Shown here: piece by piece, positions 1-7,601 of the stretch
Position numbering within the stretch: position 1 is the stretch's first letter
How the letters are laid out: each line of letters opens with the position of its first letter
From: a virus
Length of the DNA: 24,406 nt
Strand: one strand, 5' to 3'
Virus record (IMG/VR): IMGVR_UViG_3300034198_005655
Location: 1 to 24,406 of that record
Notes under the pieces: generated by a model
The model's input: the letters and a program-made list of their open reading frames with translations, nothing else
The model's database searches: none
Told to the model about the DNA's origin: nothing
Program-made: the position numbers and the translations under genes

Positions 1-2
1 AA

Positions 3-263
3 ATGGCAAAGTCTCCGGCATGGCAAAGAGCAGAAGGGAAAAGTCCGGCGGGTGGTTTAAACGCGAAAGGACGCGCTTCGGCCAAGAAGCAGGGGATGAA
101 TCTAAAGCCTCCTGCCCCTCACCCAAAGACCAAGGAGTCCGCTGGTCGCAAAGCATCGTTTTGCGCCCGTATGACGGGGATGAAGAAGAAGTTAACGTCA
201 GCAAAGACAGCCAAAGACCCGAATAGCCGTATCAACAAGTCGTTAAAAGCGTGGAATTGTTAA
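3..263 (+). CDS. small basic phage protein (DUF6321-like)
   Basis: An 86-aa, very basic protein that opens with SPAWQRAEGKSPAGGLNAKG and continues GRASAKKQGMNLKPP. I recognise this Trp-Gln-Arg...Gly-Gly-Leu-Asn-Ala-Lys-Gly signature from small conserved proteins of many uncultured tailed phages (domain of unknown function, DUF6321-like, from memory). They usually sit among virion genes. Lys/Arg/Ser/Ala-rich composition suggests disorder and nucleic-acid or virion-surface contact, but no function is established. The ATG lies two bases inside the window, so its ribosome binding site is not visible and a longer upstream start cannot be excluded. The stop is 5 bp before the start of the cysteine-rich gene. 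A second frame open over 20-226 is a shadow. Confidence 0.72.
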   Translation: MAKSPAWQRAEGKSPAGGLNAKGRASAKKQGMNLKPPAPHPKTKESAGRKASFCARMTGMKKKLTSAKTAKDPNSRINKSLKAWNC

Positions 264-268
264 TTACC

Positions 269-712
269 ATGAAAATCAAAAAAGACGCAATTGGGCAAGA
301 GATTAAGAAAAGCTACGCCAGAAGAGGCGCTGAAATGGCTTGTCCTGTTGCCACACATGATATTCACGTTAATCTAAAAAACCGTAATAACGCTATTAAA
401 GAATACGGCTATGGTCCAATAAATCCACTAGAGCCCTCAACTGCTTTTTGGAAAGACAAAGCAGACATGTGGGAGACTACTCCTACCGAAGCAAAGACTT
501 CTCGATGTGGGAACTGTGCAGCGTTTATTCAAACGTCTTCTATGATGGAATGCATTGCTAATGGAATTAAGTCAGGGGACGAGGAAGAGGAAGAGTCTTA
601 CGAATCTCAGGTCGTAGAAGCAGCTAATTTAGGGTTTTGTGAGTTATTTCATTTCAAGTGCGCAGGAGATAGAACCTGTGATGCGTGGTTAGTTGGAGGC
701 CCTATTACATAA
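269..712 (+). CDS. cysteine-rich putative metal-binding phage protein
   Basis: A 147-aa protein with seven cysteines. Six of them form two clusters: C80-x2-C83-x11-C95 (RCGNCAAF...MECI) and C124-x6-C131-x5-C137 (GFCELFHFKCAGDRTCDAW). The spacing and the aromatic residues around them suggest a structural zinc or iron-sulphur site. An acidic run (DEEEEES, about 104-110) separates the two halves. I have seen similar 'GFC..x..FKC....TCDAW' endings in uncultured phages, but no function is known to me. The ATG at 269 was chosen over an in-frame GTG at 251, because the GTG would overlap the previous gene and neither start has a clear Shine-Dalgarno. The stop overlaps the next start (TAATG), indicating translational coupling to the structural gene that follows. 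Confidence 0.75.
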   Translation: MKIKKDAIGQEIKKSYARRGAEMACPVATHDIHVNLKNRNNAIKEYGYGPINPLEPSTAFWKDKADMWETTPTEAKTSRCGNCAAFIQTSSMMECIANGIKSGDEEEEESYESQVVEAANLGFCELFHFKCAGDRTCDAWLVGGPIT

Positions 713-2580
713 TGCCTTACCTAAGACTCACATTAAAGCCGGGTATAGATAAACAAAATACCGAATACGGCGCAGAAGGCGGATGGATCGATGGCGATTA
801 CATCCGCTTTCGCTATGGCCTGCCTGAAAAGCTAGGTGGATGGACACAGTTTGGAGACACGTTAGTCTACTTAGTGGGGGTAGTTAGTGAGGTTTTTTCA
901 TGGAACGCGTTAGATGGTGTACCTCATCTTTTGGTCGGAACTACACGTAAGCTGTATGCCTATGTAGGTGGTACATGGGGAGATGTAACGCCTTTAAGGG
1001 TTACCACCGCAGCGGGGGATATCACTTTTGCCGCGACTACCGGCAGTGATTTAGTCACGGTAACGGACGCGCTTCATGGGGCCATTAACGGAGATTTTGT
1101 CACATACAGTGGAGCAGTCAGTCTAGGCGGAAACGTCACCGCTACTTATCTCAATCAAGAGTTTGAAATCCAAGAAGTATTAACCACAAGTACGTACAGA
1201 ATTAAAGTAGGGGTGACTGCTAACTCTTCCGACGGTGGAAATGGTGGTGCGTCTGTGGTAGGCAAGTACCAGATCAACATCGGTTCAGCCGTTAACTATT
1301 TTGACTATGGTTGGGGAACGGGTACTTGGGGTCTATATTCGTGGGGAACACCGCGTCCTGCTTCAGCTGGTTTAACGCTCACCTCGCGTGTGTGGCAGTT
1401 AGATACTTTTGGCGAAGATGTAATTTGTCAGATCGTAAGTGGTGGCATCTATTTGTTTGATACCAGTGCGGGCGTGGTAAACAATCGTGCTACTGCAATT
1501 GCGGGTGCGCCTACTAAGAGTGAGTATGCTCTGGTATCTACCCCAGACAGGCATCTTGTTTGTTTCGGCACGGAATCCGTTATTGGTGACCCCACAACGC
1601 AAGACCCGATGTTTGTTCGATTCTCTAACCAAGAGGACATATTTACGTTTGCTGAATCCGCTATTAACACAGCGGGTGGTCAACGTTTAACAGACGGCAG
1701 TACGATTGTTACGGCGTTCCGTTCTCGCGGACAGATTCTTATCTTAACGGACACCTCCATACATGGTATGCAGTATGTGGGTCCTCCTTACACGTTTGGT
1801 TTTCAACAGTTAGGAAGTAACTGCGGATGTATTGGACCGCATGCAGGAGCTGACGTTAATGGCGTGGCGTTTTGGATGGGAACTGAAGCTTTTTACATGT
1901 TTAACGGTACGGTAAACAAGCTTCCAAGTACAGTTCAAGATTATGTGTTTAAAGATATTAATCTTGTTCAATCCACTAAAGTACACATAGGCATTAACTC
2001 TCAGTTTAACGAAGTAACGTGGTGGTATTGCTCTGCAACGTCTGACTACCTTGATCGTTTTGTTACGTTCAACTATTTAGAAGGCGTATGGTCTATCGGA
2101 TCAATGGCAAGAACCTCATGGGTAGATATTGGTACTTACACTAAGCCCATTGCCTCTGAGTATTTACCTACTAACACTGAAAATACCATCTCTACTATTT
2201 ATGGTTTAACAGCCGGTCGCTCGGTCTTGTATAACCAAGAGGATGGGAAAAATGGCAACGGCTCACCGATCACGTCGTATATCACGTCGGGCTATTTTGA
2301 CATCGGTGATGGCGATAGCATGCTGTACATGCGTCGTTTTATTCCTGATTTTAAAAATCAAATCGGGGATTTAACGGTACATCTCTTGTTACGTGCCTAT
2401 CCTCAAGCTACTGCAAGTCCAAGCTCACTAGACCCGTATATCATTACGCCTACTACAGAGAAAGTAGACACACGCGCGCGCGGGCGGCAGATTAGTTTGC
2501 GCATTGAAAGTTCTGCGCTAGGCGATAACTGGCGATATGGCACGTTGCGTGTAGACATTCAACCGGATGGTTTGAGATGA
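712..2580 (+). CDS. virion protein, head-completion/tail accessory type
   Basis: A 622-aa protein rich in Gly, Thr, Val and aromatic residues with no long helices, so probably beta-sheet rich (propeller or beta-sandwich repeats). The opening (MPYLRLTLKPGIDKQNTEYG, then GGW-x-D-x-D-x-IRFRYGLPEKLGGW) is one I associate with large tail/head-completion proteins of podovirus-like phages, in the style of P22 gp10 stabilisation proteins. This assignment rests on recollection and context, not on a residue-level motif. The ATG at 712 overlaps the upstream stop (TAATG); an earlier in-frame start at 685 would lie inside that gene. The 3' end overlaps the next start as ATGA at 2577-2580. It would act in the mature virion, probably near the portal or neck. 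Confidence 0.7.
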   Translation: MPYLRLTLKPGIDKQNTEYGAEGGWIDGDYIRFRYGLPEKLGGWTQFGDTLVYLVGVVSEVFSWNALDGVPHLLVGTTRKLYAYVGGTWGDVTPLRVTTAAGDITFAATTGSDLVTVTDALHGAINGDFVTYSGAVSLGGNVTATYLNQEFEIQEVLTTSTYRIKVGVTANSSDGGNGGASVVGKYQINIGSAVNYFDYGWGTGTWGLYSWGTPRPASAGLTLTSRVWQLDTFGEDVICQIVSGGIYLFDTSAGVVNNRATAIAGAPTKSEYALVSTPDRHLVCFGTESVIGDPTTQDPMFVRFSNQEDIFTFAESAINTAGGQRLTDGSTIVTAFRSRGQILILTDTSIHGMQYVGPPYTFGFQQLGSNCGCIGPHAGADVNGVAFWMGTEAFYMFNGTVNKLPSTVQDYVFKDINLVQSTKVHIGINSQFNEVTWWYCSATSDYLDRFVTFNYLEGVWSIGSMARTSWVDIGTYTKPIASEYLPTNTENTISTIYGLTAGRSVLYNQEDGKNGNGSPITSYITSGYFDIGDGDSMLYMRRFIPDFKNQIGDLTVHLLLRAYPQATASPSSLDPYIITPTTEKVDTRARGRQISLRIESSALGDNWRYGTLRVDIQPDGLR

Positions 2581-3998
2581 GTAAGATTACTAACGTCCGT
2601 CTGCCGAATGCGGCAGCGGGCGATTACAATCCGGACCAGATTAACCAACTCATTCGTTCGTTAGAACAGGTAATTCTTCAGCTTAATAGTACGTACACCC
2701 CGATAGTTACGGAGAACAAAGATGCGGCGCTTACATGGTTTGAATCGGGTGGCGGTTTTATGGACGACACTGGCATGACAATACCTGTTTCCATTGGCGG
2801 CACAAATACTGATGCGTTTGGACGACTGCGTGTAAGTGAACCCTACACGCTGTTTGATAGCCAGAGTCGCTATGCAGCAGACAATCAGTTTGATACCTCC
2901 ACAAGTGGTACAGGGTCAACTACTTTTAATACAAACCAAAGTAGCGTTAGTTTGGCGGTAACAGGTGGTGGCGTAGGCTCTGTAGTGCGTCAGACGTATC
3001 GCGTGTTTCCGTATCAACCCGGTAAAGGGTTATTGGTATTAGCTACGTTTGTCATGGACAACGGAACATCGGCTAACTTAAACCAAAAGGTTGGCTATTT
3101 TAATACGCAAAACGGTGTGTTTTTTCAGCGCACTAACGGCATAAATTCTTTTATTTTGCGCACTAATACGACCGGAACTCCATCGGATGCTCGAGCCGTG
3201 GCCCAATCTGCGTGGAACGGTGACAAGCTAGATGGCACAGGGGCAAGTGGTCTTACTTTAGACCTAACAAAGCCACAGATTCTGTGGATGGATTTTGAAT
3301 GGCTGGGTGTAGGTTCGGTACGCTGCGGTTTTATTATTAATGGCGCGTACATAGTCTGCCATACGTTTGATACCGCTAACGTCTACGGTAGTACCGTCTA
3401 TATGACCACAGCTATTTTGCCTGTGCGCTATGAGATTACTACGACCACAGCAGCCGTTGCCGCAACGCTTACGCAAATATGCAGTTCAGTAATTTCTGAA
3501 GGCGGGTTTGAACAAACGTCCATTGACCATGTGGCGCGACGCACCTCAGTGTTTACTAACATAGATACCACGGCGACGTTTTTTCCAATCGTGTCTATTC
3601 GTTTAGCGTCAACTAGCTTGGGCGCGGTTGTACTACCTAATCGTGTTCAGTTTTTACCGTTGACCAACCAGAATTATGAAATAGCATTACTAAAGAATCC
3701 TACTTTGACGGGCGCAACATGGGCGGCTACAGTTCCCTCTGACAGCAATGTGGAGTTTGATGTGGCAGCAACCGCAATATCTGCATCGGGAACCATTGCC
3801 CAGACAGACTACATAACAGCTAGTGGAAGTGCTGGGGTTAGTGAAACTGCTGCGCCAACAGGGTACAACTGGGATTTGCAACTGGGGGTGTCGTTGGCAG
3901 GTGTCAGCGATATTTATACTTTGGCAGTCAGAACGGTGGACGGTGCAACTAAAGGAAGCGGCGTAGGCTCACTTTCTTTCTATGATTTGACACAATAA
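2577..3998 (+). CDS. fibre-like structural protein with N-terminal virion anchor
   Basis: A 473-aa protein in two parts. Residues about 1-60 (MSKITNVRLPNAAAGDYNPD, then QINQLIRSLEQVILQLNSTY) form a short segment plus an amphipathic helix. I recall this kind of N-terminus from several unrelated phage proteins, which suggests a virion-anchoring module. From about residue 75 a beta-rich region begins with GGTNTDAFGRLRVSEPYTLF and continues with Thr/Gly/Ser-rich strands to the C-terminus, as in jelly-roll or concanavalin-like folds of receptor-binding or decoration proteins. No catalytic motif is apparent. The ATG overlaps the preceding stop (ATGA) and the gene ends in TAATG with its successor, so it is translated as part of the virion operon. 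Role: probable tail fibre, spike or surface protein; moderate certainty. Confidence 0.68.
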   Translation: MSKITNVRLPNAAAGDYNPDQINQLIRSLEQVILQLNSTYTPIVTENKDAALTWFESGGGFMDDTGMTIPVSIGGTNTDAFGRLRVSEPYTLFDSQSRYAADNQFDTSTSGTGSTTFNTNQSSVSLAVTGGGVGSVVRQTYRVFPYQPGKGLLVLATFVMDNGTSANLNQKVGYFNTQNGVFFQRTNGINSFILRTNTTGTPSDARAVAQSAWNGDKLDGTGASGLTLDLTKPQILWMDFEWLGVGSVRCGFIINGAYIVCHTFDTANVYGSTVYMTTAILPVRYEITTTTAAVAATLTQICSSVISEGGFEQTSIDHVARRTSVFTNIDTTATFFPIVSIRLASTSLGAVVLPNRVQFLPLTNQNYEIALLKNPTLTGATWAATVPSDSNVEFDVAATAISASGTIAQTDYITASGSAGVSETAAPTGYNWDLQLGVSLAGVSDIYTLAVRTVDGATKGSGVGSLSFYDLTQ

Positions 3999-4324
3999 TG
4001 GCTAATAAATACCTACGAAAATATTCCATTCCCTCTGCAGCGACTGAGACCACTCTTTATACTGTGCCAGACGCCAATACGGGTATTTTGCGCTCCTTAC
4101 GTGTAACCAATGCAGGAGCGGCGAGTGCGCTAATTACGGTCACTCAGTACACCAGTGGGGAGGCTCACTATTTGCAAAAGGTTCGAGCGCTGCCTGTTAA
4201 CGAGACCTTTGATGTCTTTAATGGCATCCCTTGCATTGTAGAAGCAGCAGACATTATTAAAGTGACATCATCCATTGCGGGTGTGCATTTTTATTTAAGC
4301 TATCTAGAAGTAGACAGAAACTAA
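3998..4324 (+). CDS. small beta-rich virion-associated protein
   Basis: A 108-aa protein (MANKYLRKYSIPSAATETTL ... VHFYLSYLEVDRN). It has alternating hydrophobic residues and a Thr/Ala/Val-rich composition, consistent with a single beta-sandwich. Short proteins of this kind, with a 'LYTVP.A.TGILRSLRVTNA' core, sit directly downstream of fibre-like proteins in many uncultured phages. They may be a fibre chaperone, trimerisation factor or minor capsid/tail decoration protein; no function is proven. It starts in a TAATG overlap with the gene upstream. It is followed by the only sizeable intergenic space of the late module, which makes it the last gene of the first structural segment. Confidence 0.7.
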   Translation: MANKYLRKYSIPSAATETTLYTVPDANTGILRSLRVTNAGAASALITVTQYTSGEAHYLQKVRALPVNETFDVFNGIPCIVEAADIIKVTSSIAGVHFYLSYLEVDRN

Positions 4325-4340
4325 TGATTTATCACATAAT
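4311..4340 (+). promoter_or_regulatory. sigma70-like promoter candidate in mid-late module
   Basis: TAGACA (4311-4316) and CATAAT (4335-4340) match the -35 and -10 consensus at 5 of 6 positions each, with an 18-bp spacer. Transcription would begin near 4346-4348, ahead of the block of internal virion genes. The -35 box lies inside the last codons of the preceding gene. Seen by pattern only. Confidence 0.4.
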
Positions 4341-4342
4341 TC

Positions 4343-4390
4343 TAGCCAACTTCGCGTTTGTAACGCGCGGCCCTGTGCGGCCATTGGCTA
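4343..4390 (+). promoter_or_regulatory. folded intergenic element (three-way-junction-like)
   Basis: The segment holds nested inverted repeats. An outer 7-bp stem TAGCCAA (4343-4349) / TTGGCTA (4384-4390) encloses a perfect hairpin CGCGTT-TGT-AACGCG (4353-4367) and a second short stem GGCC (4369-4372) / GGCC (4379-4382). CTTTTG follows the outer stem. It lies in the 84-bp gap between the small beta protein and the first large virion protein. It could be a weak terminator, a processing site or a structured leader for the downstream operon; the sequence alone does not decide. Confidence 0.55.
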
Positions 4391-4408
4391 CTTTTGAAAG
4401 GTACGAAC

Positions 4409-6466
4409 ATGGCTGACGCGATGCAGGGCATCATGTCTTTAGGCGCTGAAGCGCCCGAAGGTGCTCCACCCTCCTCATCTCCTGAAATTCCTCCAGAGGC
4501 GTTTCAAGGATTTTCCATGGCGCAGCAGGCAGCAGGCAACCCGCGTCAAACAACAAAAGACATGATGGACTCCATGCAAGAGGCTGATCCTGAACTGGTC
4601 TTACAGTTTAGGCAGATGCTTGCGTCCATCGATATGCCCGATGAGTTGATGGATGCCATGGGCAAGATGGTTGATACCATCATGGCAGAACCTCAACGTT
4701 ATGCAGAAATTCGAGAGAATTTTATAAAGGAAGGCGTCCCAGAGGAGTTACTGCCTCCTGAGTTTGATCCTGCCTATTTTATGGCGTTCAATCTTGCGTT
4801 GGATGAAATAGCCGACTCAAAAGCTCCTGTAACCCAAAACTTTGCACAAGGTGGTATTGCTACGTTGAATCCCGTCATGAAGGGCATCGCCAGTATGGGA
4901 CGCAATCAAGACACTCAACTAGCACACATCATGCCTTCGGAAGCTCGTATGCTCCGCCGTTATGGCGGCTCAGGCACCATGAACCCACGTACAGGACTTC
5001 CAGAGTTTTTTATTGGAAAAGTATTTAAGGCAGTAGGCAAAGCGTTTAAATCGGCAACAAAAGCGGTTACTGGCGCGGTTAAAGGTGTCATTAAGGGTGT
5101 AACGGGAGCCATTAAAAGCATTACGTCGAGCACTATTGGTAGGATGGTTTTAACCATCGGCGCTACGATGATATTGGGTCCAATGATAGCTCCTTATCTA
5201 GCCACAGTTGGTTTAGCGGGAGCTGCCACAGGTATTACAGCGGGCCTAGTAAGCACAGGTATTTCTTTGGCTACTGGTGCAAGCCTTAAAGATTCGTTAA
5301 AGCAGGGCTTAATTGCAGGCGTAACAGCGCAGGCCTTTCAGTATGGTTCAGATAAACTAGGCTTTAGTGCCGCTAAACCCGGACAAGGTGCTCCTGTTGT
5401 TGATAAATCAGTGGTTAACGTTGATGGCAAACTAGTTAATGCCGCTGAATTCATAGATGATGCAGCCATACCTAGCTCCAATCTTCCAAAGCCCGAATTA
5501 ACGCCTTCTAATTCTTTGAGCGTGGACACTCCGCCTATGTCTAACGCGGACTACATAAAACAAGCGACATTCAAAAACACTGGGCCTGCCCCTGTCGTAC
5601 CCCGTGAGGTACTTTCCTCTGCGTCTGCTCCACCTGCGGGTCCATTTGTTAATCCGCCTATTACAGGAGTGGATGCCGGGGGTAGTAGCCTTGTTAGCGG
5701 CTCCGGTGCAGGTAGTCCATTTATTAATCCACAAGTAAATGTAGGAGTGGATGCCGGTTCTAAGGCATATGAACTCGGTACTGTTGATAAGATAAAAAAC
5801 TTAGGCAACAGGGCATACGACACTGCAGCAGATGCGGCTAAGAGTACCTATCAGGGTGGAAAAGACATTTATAACGAATATCTTTCCCCGTCAGGCATTC
5901 AGTCGCGAGGTGCAACCGAAGCCTTGGCAAAAGTCCAAGAGATGTATCCGGGCGTTACGCCAGAACAAATAGCCATGGCTCCAGCAAACTCGATAATAGG
6001 GGAAGCGTACAGAAACGCGCTTCCCGGGGCCTTGGCAACATACGGCCCATTAGCCGCGACTATTGGTGCAACTGCTTATGGCTTGGGGGCATTTGAAGGG
6101 CAACCTGCTGAAAAGCCTGAAGCACCTGAGTTGGGTAGTGATGTTTTTGCGGCTAATCCACAAGACTACTTAGTCAATCAGGGTGGCGTAAATACTCGGT
6201 ATTACGGAGACATCCAAGGTGCGCAGTACGGCCCACAGAAGATGAAAACGGGTGGTATTGCAGACCTTCCTACTAAGTATCCACGTAAGAATGGCCCTAT
6301 AAACGGTCCCGGCACGGGCACATCAGACGATATCCCTGCCATGCTGTCGGATGGCGAGTTTGTCTTTACGGCTAAGGCTGTTCGTAACATGGGTGCTGGA
6401 TCACGGAGATTGGGTGCAAAGCGCATGTACACCATGATGAAAGCACTTGAGAAAAGGAGTGCGTAA
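4409..6466 (+). CDS. large putative internal virion / ejection protein
   Basis: A 685-aa protein with low-complexity ends. The N-terminal 60 residues are Pro/Ala/Ser/Met-rich. Residues about 203-235 carry basic amphipathic repeats (GKVFKAVGKAFKSATKAVTG, then VKGVIKGVTGAIKSI). Residues about 245-300 are strongly hydrophobic and Gly/Ala-rich (TIGATMILGPMIAPYLATVG), so the protein could insert into or cross a membrane. The C-terminus contains GTGTSDDIPAMLSDGEFVFT, a tail I recognise from large virion proteins of many uncultured phages. Gly-Gly motifs occur at 148-149 (FAQGGIA) and 615-616 (KTGGIAD). ATG 4409 is preceded by GAAAGG; an in-frame TTG at 4394 is less likely. Context suggests a DNA-ejection/pilot protein; that function is inferred. 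Confidence 0.66.
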   Translation: MADAMQGIMSLGAEAPEGAPPSSSPEIPPEAFQGFSMAQQAAGNPRQTTKDMMDSMQEADPELVLQFRQMLASIDMPDELMDAMGKMVDTIMAEPQRYAEIRENFIKEGVPEELLPPEFDPAYFMAFNLALDEIADSKAPVTQNFAQGGIATLNPVMKGIASMGRNQDTQLAHIMPSEARMLRRYGGSGTMNPRTGLPEFFIGKVFKAVGKAFKSATKAVTGAVKGVIKGVTGAIKSITSSTIGRMVLTIGATMILGPMIAPYLATVGLAGAATGITAGLVSTGISLATGASLKDSLKQGLIAGVTAQAFQYGSDKLGFSAAKPGQGAPVVDKSVVNVDGKLVNAAEFIDDAAIPSSNLPKPELTPSNSLSVDTPPMSNADYIKQATFKNTGPAPVVPREVLSSASAPPAGPFVNPPITGVDAGGSSLVSGSGAGSPFINPQVNVGVDAGSKAYELGTVDKIKNLGNRAYDTAADAAKSTYQGGKDIYNEYLSPSGIQSRGATEALAKVQEMYPGVTPEQIAMAPANSIIGEAYRNALPGALATYGPLAATIGATAYGLGAFEGQPAEKPEAPELGSDVFAANPQDYLVNQGGVNTRYYGDIQGAQYGPQKMKTGGIADLPTKYPRKNGPINGPGTGTSDDIPAMLSDGEFVFTAKAVRNMGAGSRRLGAKRMYTMMKALEKRSA
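5641..5757 (+). repeat. two imperfect direct repeats coding PF-x-NP...GVDAG
   Basis: Two units of about 40 bp, at 5641-5680 and 5716-5757, share TCCATTT-TTAATCC at one end and AGGAGTGGATGCCGG at the other. They encode PFVNPPITGVDAG and PFINPQVNVGVDAG in the 685-aa virion protein. The Gly/Ser-rich spacer between them suggests a duplicated linker, not a mobile sequence. Confidence 0.6.
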
Positions 6467-7593
6467 TGGCTACTGAATATAACGTACAAACGGTACAAGA
6501 AGCCCCAGCCGTTGAGGCAGCCCGACTAGGGCTGATGCAGTCGGCAAAGGACCTTGTAGCTAAGCCTATTGATTTAGCTGCTTATCAAACAGCAGGACTT
6601 TCTACGACACAGCGTCAAGCGATTGACGCGGCAAAAACAGGGGTAGGTGCGTACCAGCCTTTTCTTAATGCCGCTAGTCAAAATATTGGTGCAGGTATAG
6701 GTCTTACACAAGCGGGCGCAAAAGGTATCGCGGGGATTGATGTCGCTCCACAATACCAACAAGCATATGGAATGCTAGGTACTGGCGCACAACAAGCACA
6801 ACAAGCTGCGCAGACCATTGGCGGGGGCATGTATGGCTACGATCCTAGCCGTGCTGCTGCTTTCATGAACCCCTATCAGGAAGCCGTAACACAAAACGCG
6901 CTTGCCGAAATGCGCCGTCAAGGCACTATGGCAAGTCAAGGGCAAGCAGCACAAGCAATTCGCTCAGGGGCGTTTGGTGGAACACGTGAAGGTGTGCAAC
7001 GCGCAGAATCTGAACGTAATTTGCAAGACTTGATGCAACAACGAATCATGCAGGATTACTCGCAGAATTACGGTCAAGCACAGCAAGCCGCACAACAGTC
7101 TTTTGAAGCGCAACAAGGCCGTCAATTAGCTGGTGGTCAAGCATTGGGCAATGTTGCAAACATGTATGGTCAACTGGGTCAAGGTATCGGCTCATTAGCC
7201 GGTCAATACGGTCAGTTTGGCTTGCAACAGGGTGCTGCATTGGGTCAAATGGGTGGTCAGTTAGGCCAGCTAGGAACCCAACAAGCGGGTATAGGTCAAT
7301 TAGGCAGTCAATTAGGCCAAGGCGAGCAAGGGTTCTTGTTTAATCTGGGTTCTGCCGAACAGCAAAATGCACAACAGACGTTGGACGCAGCACGTGCCAC
7401 TCAGTCGCAAAAAGCAATGTTCCCATATCAGCAGTTGGCGTTTGTTTCTGACATTTACAAAGGTACCCCAAGTTCGCAGATTTCGACTACTGCAACAAGT
7501 GCACCTACGCCAAGTCCGCTAATGCAAGCGGCTAGTTTAGGTATTGCGGGTCTTTCGGCTGCCACTGGTGCCGCTAAAGCTGGTTTGTTTTAG
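6466..7593 (+). CDS. Gln/Gly/Ala-rich putative internal virion protein
   Basis: A 375-aa protein dominated by Gln, Gly, Ala and Leu. The N-terminal third is mostly helical. A central stretch, FMNPYQEAVTQNALAEMRRQ followed by AIRSGAFGGTREGVQRAESE, is typical of conserved internal virion proteins in aquatic podoviruses. Residues about 215-285 hold degenerate repeats of the form GQxGQLGxQ (for example LGQMGGQLGQLGTQQAGIGQ), and the C-terminus ends in a hydrophobic Ala/Gly helix (ASLGIAGLSAATGAAKAGLF). No enzyme motif is seen. AAAAGGAG lies just upstream and the ATG overlaps the previous stop (TAATG). By position and composition it could be the counterpart of small ejection proteins such as T7 gp14 or P22 gp7; this is inference from context. 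Confidence 0.66.
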   Translation: MATEYNVQTVQEAPAVEAARLGLMQSAKDLVAKPIDLAAYQTAGLSTTQRQAIDAAKTGVGAYQPFLNAASQNIGAGIGLTQAGAKGIAGIDVAPQYQQAYGMLGTGAQQAQQAAQTIGGGMYGYDPSRAAAFMNPYQEAVTQNALAEMRRQGTMASQGQAAQAIRSGAFGGTREGVQRAESERNLQDLMQQRIMQDYSQNYGQAQQAAQQSFEAQQGRQLAGGQALGNVANMYGQLGQGIGSLAGQYGQFGLQQGAALGQMGGQLGQLGTQQAGIGQLGSQLGQGEQGFLFNLGSAEQQNAQQTLDAARATQSQKAMFPYQQLAFVSDIYKGTPSSQISTTATSAPTPSPLMQAASLGIAGLSAATGAAKAGLF

Positions 7594-7601
7594 GAGCAAT
7601 G

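Noticed and set aside
20-226. Second open frame (68 aa) over the first gene
   Set aside because: Overlaps the recognisable basic phage protein in another frame; no independent ribosome binding site and composition typical of an out-of-frame shadow.
4343-4390. tRNA or tRNA-like gene in the folded gap
   Set aside because: Only 48 nt, no anticodon or T-loop signature, no acceptor-type 7-bp stem with CCA; the fold has two inner arms at most.
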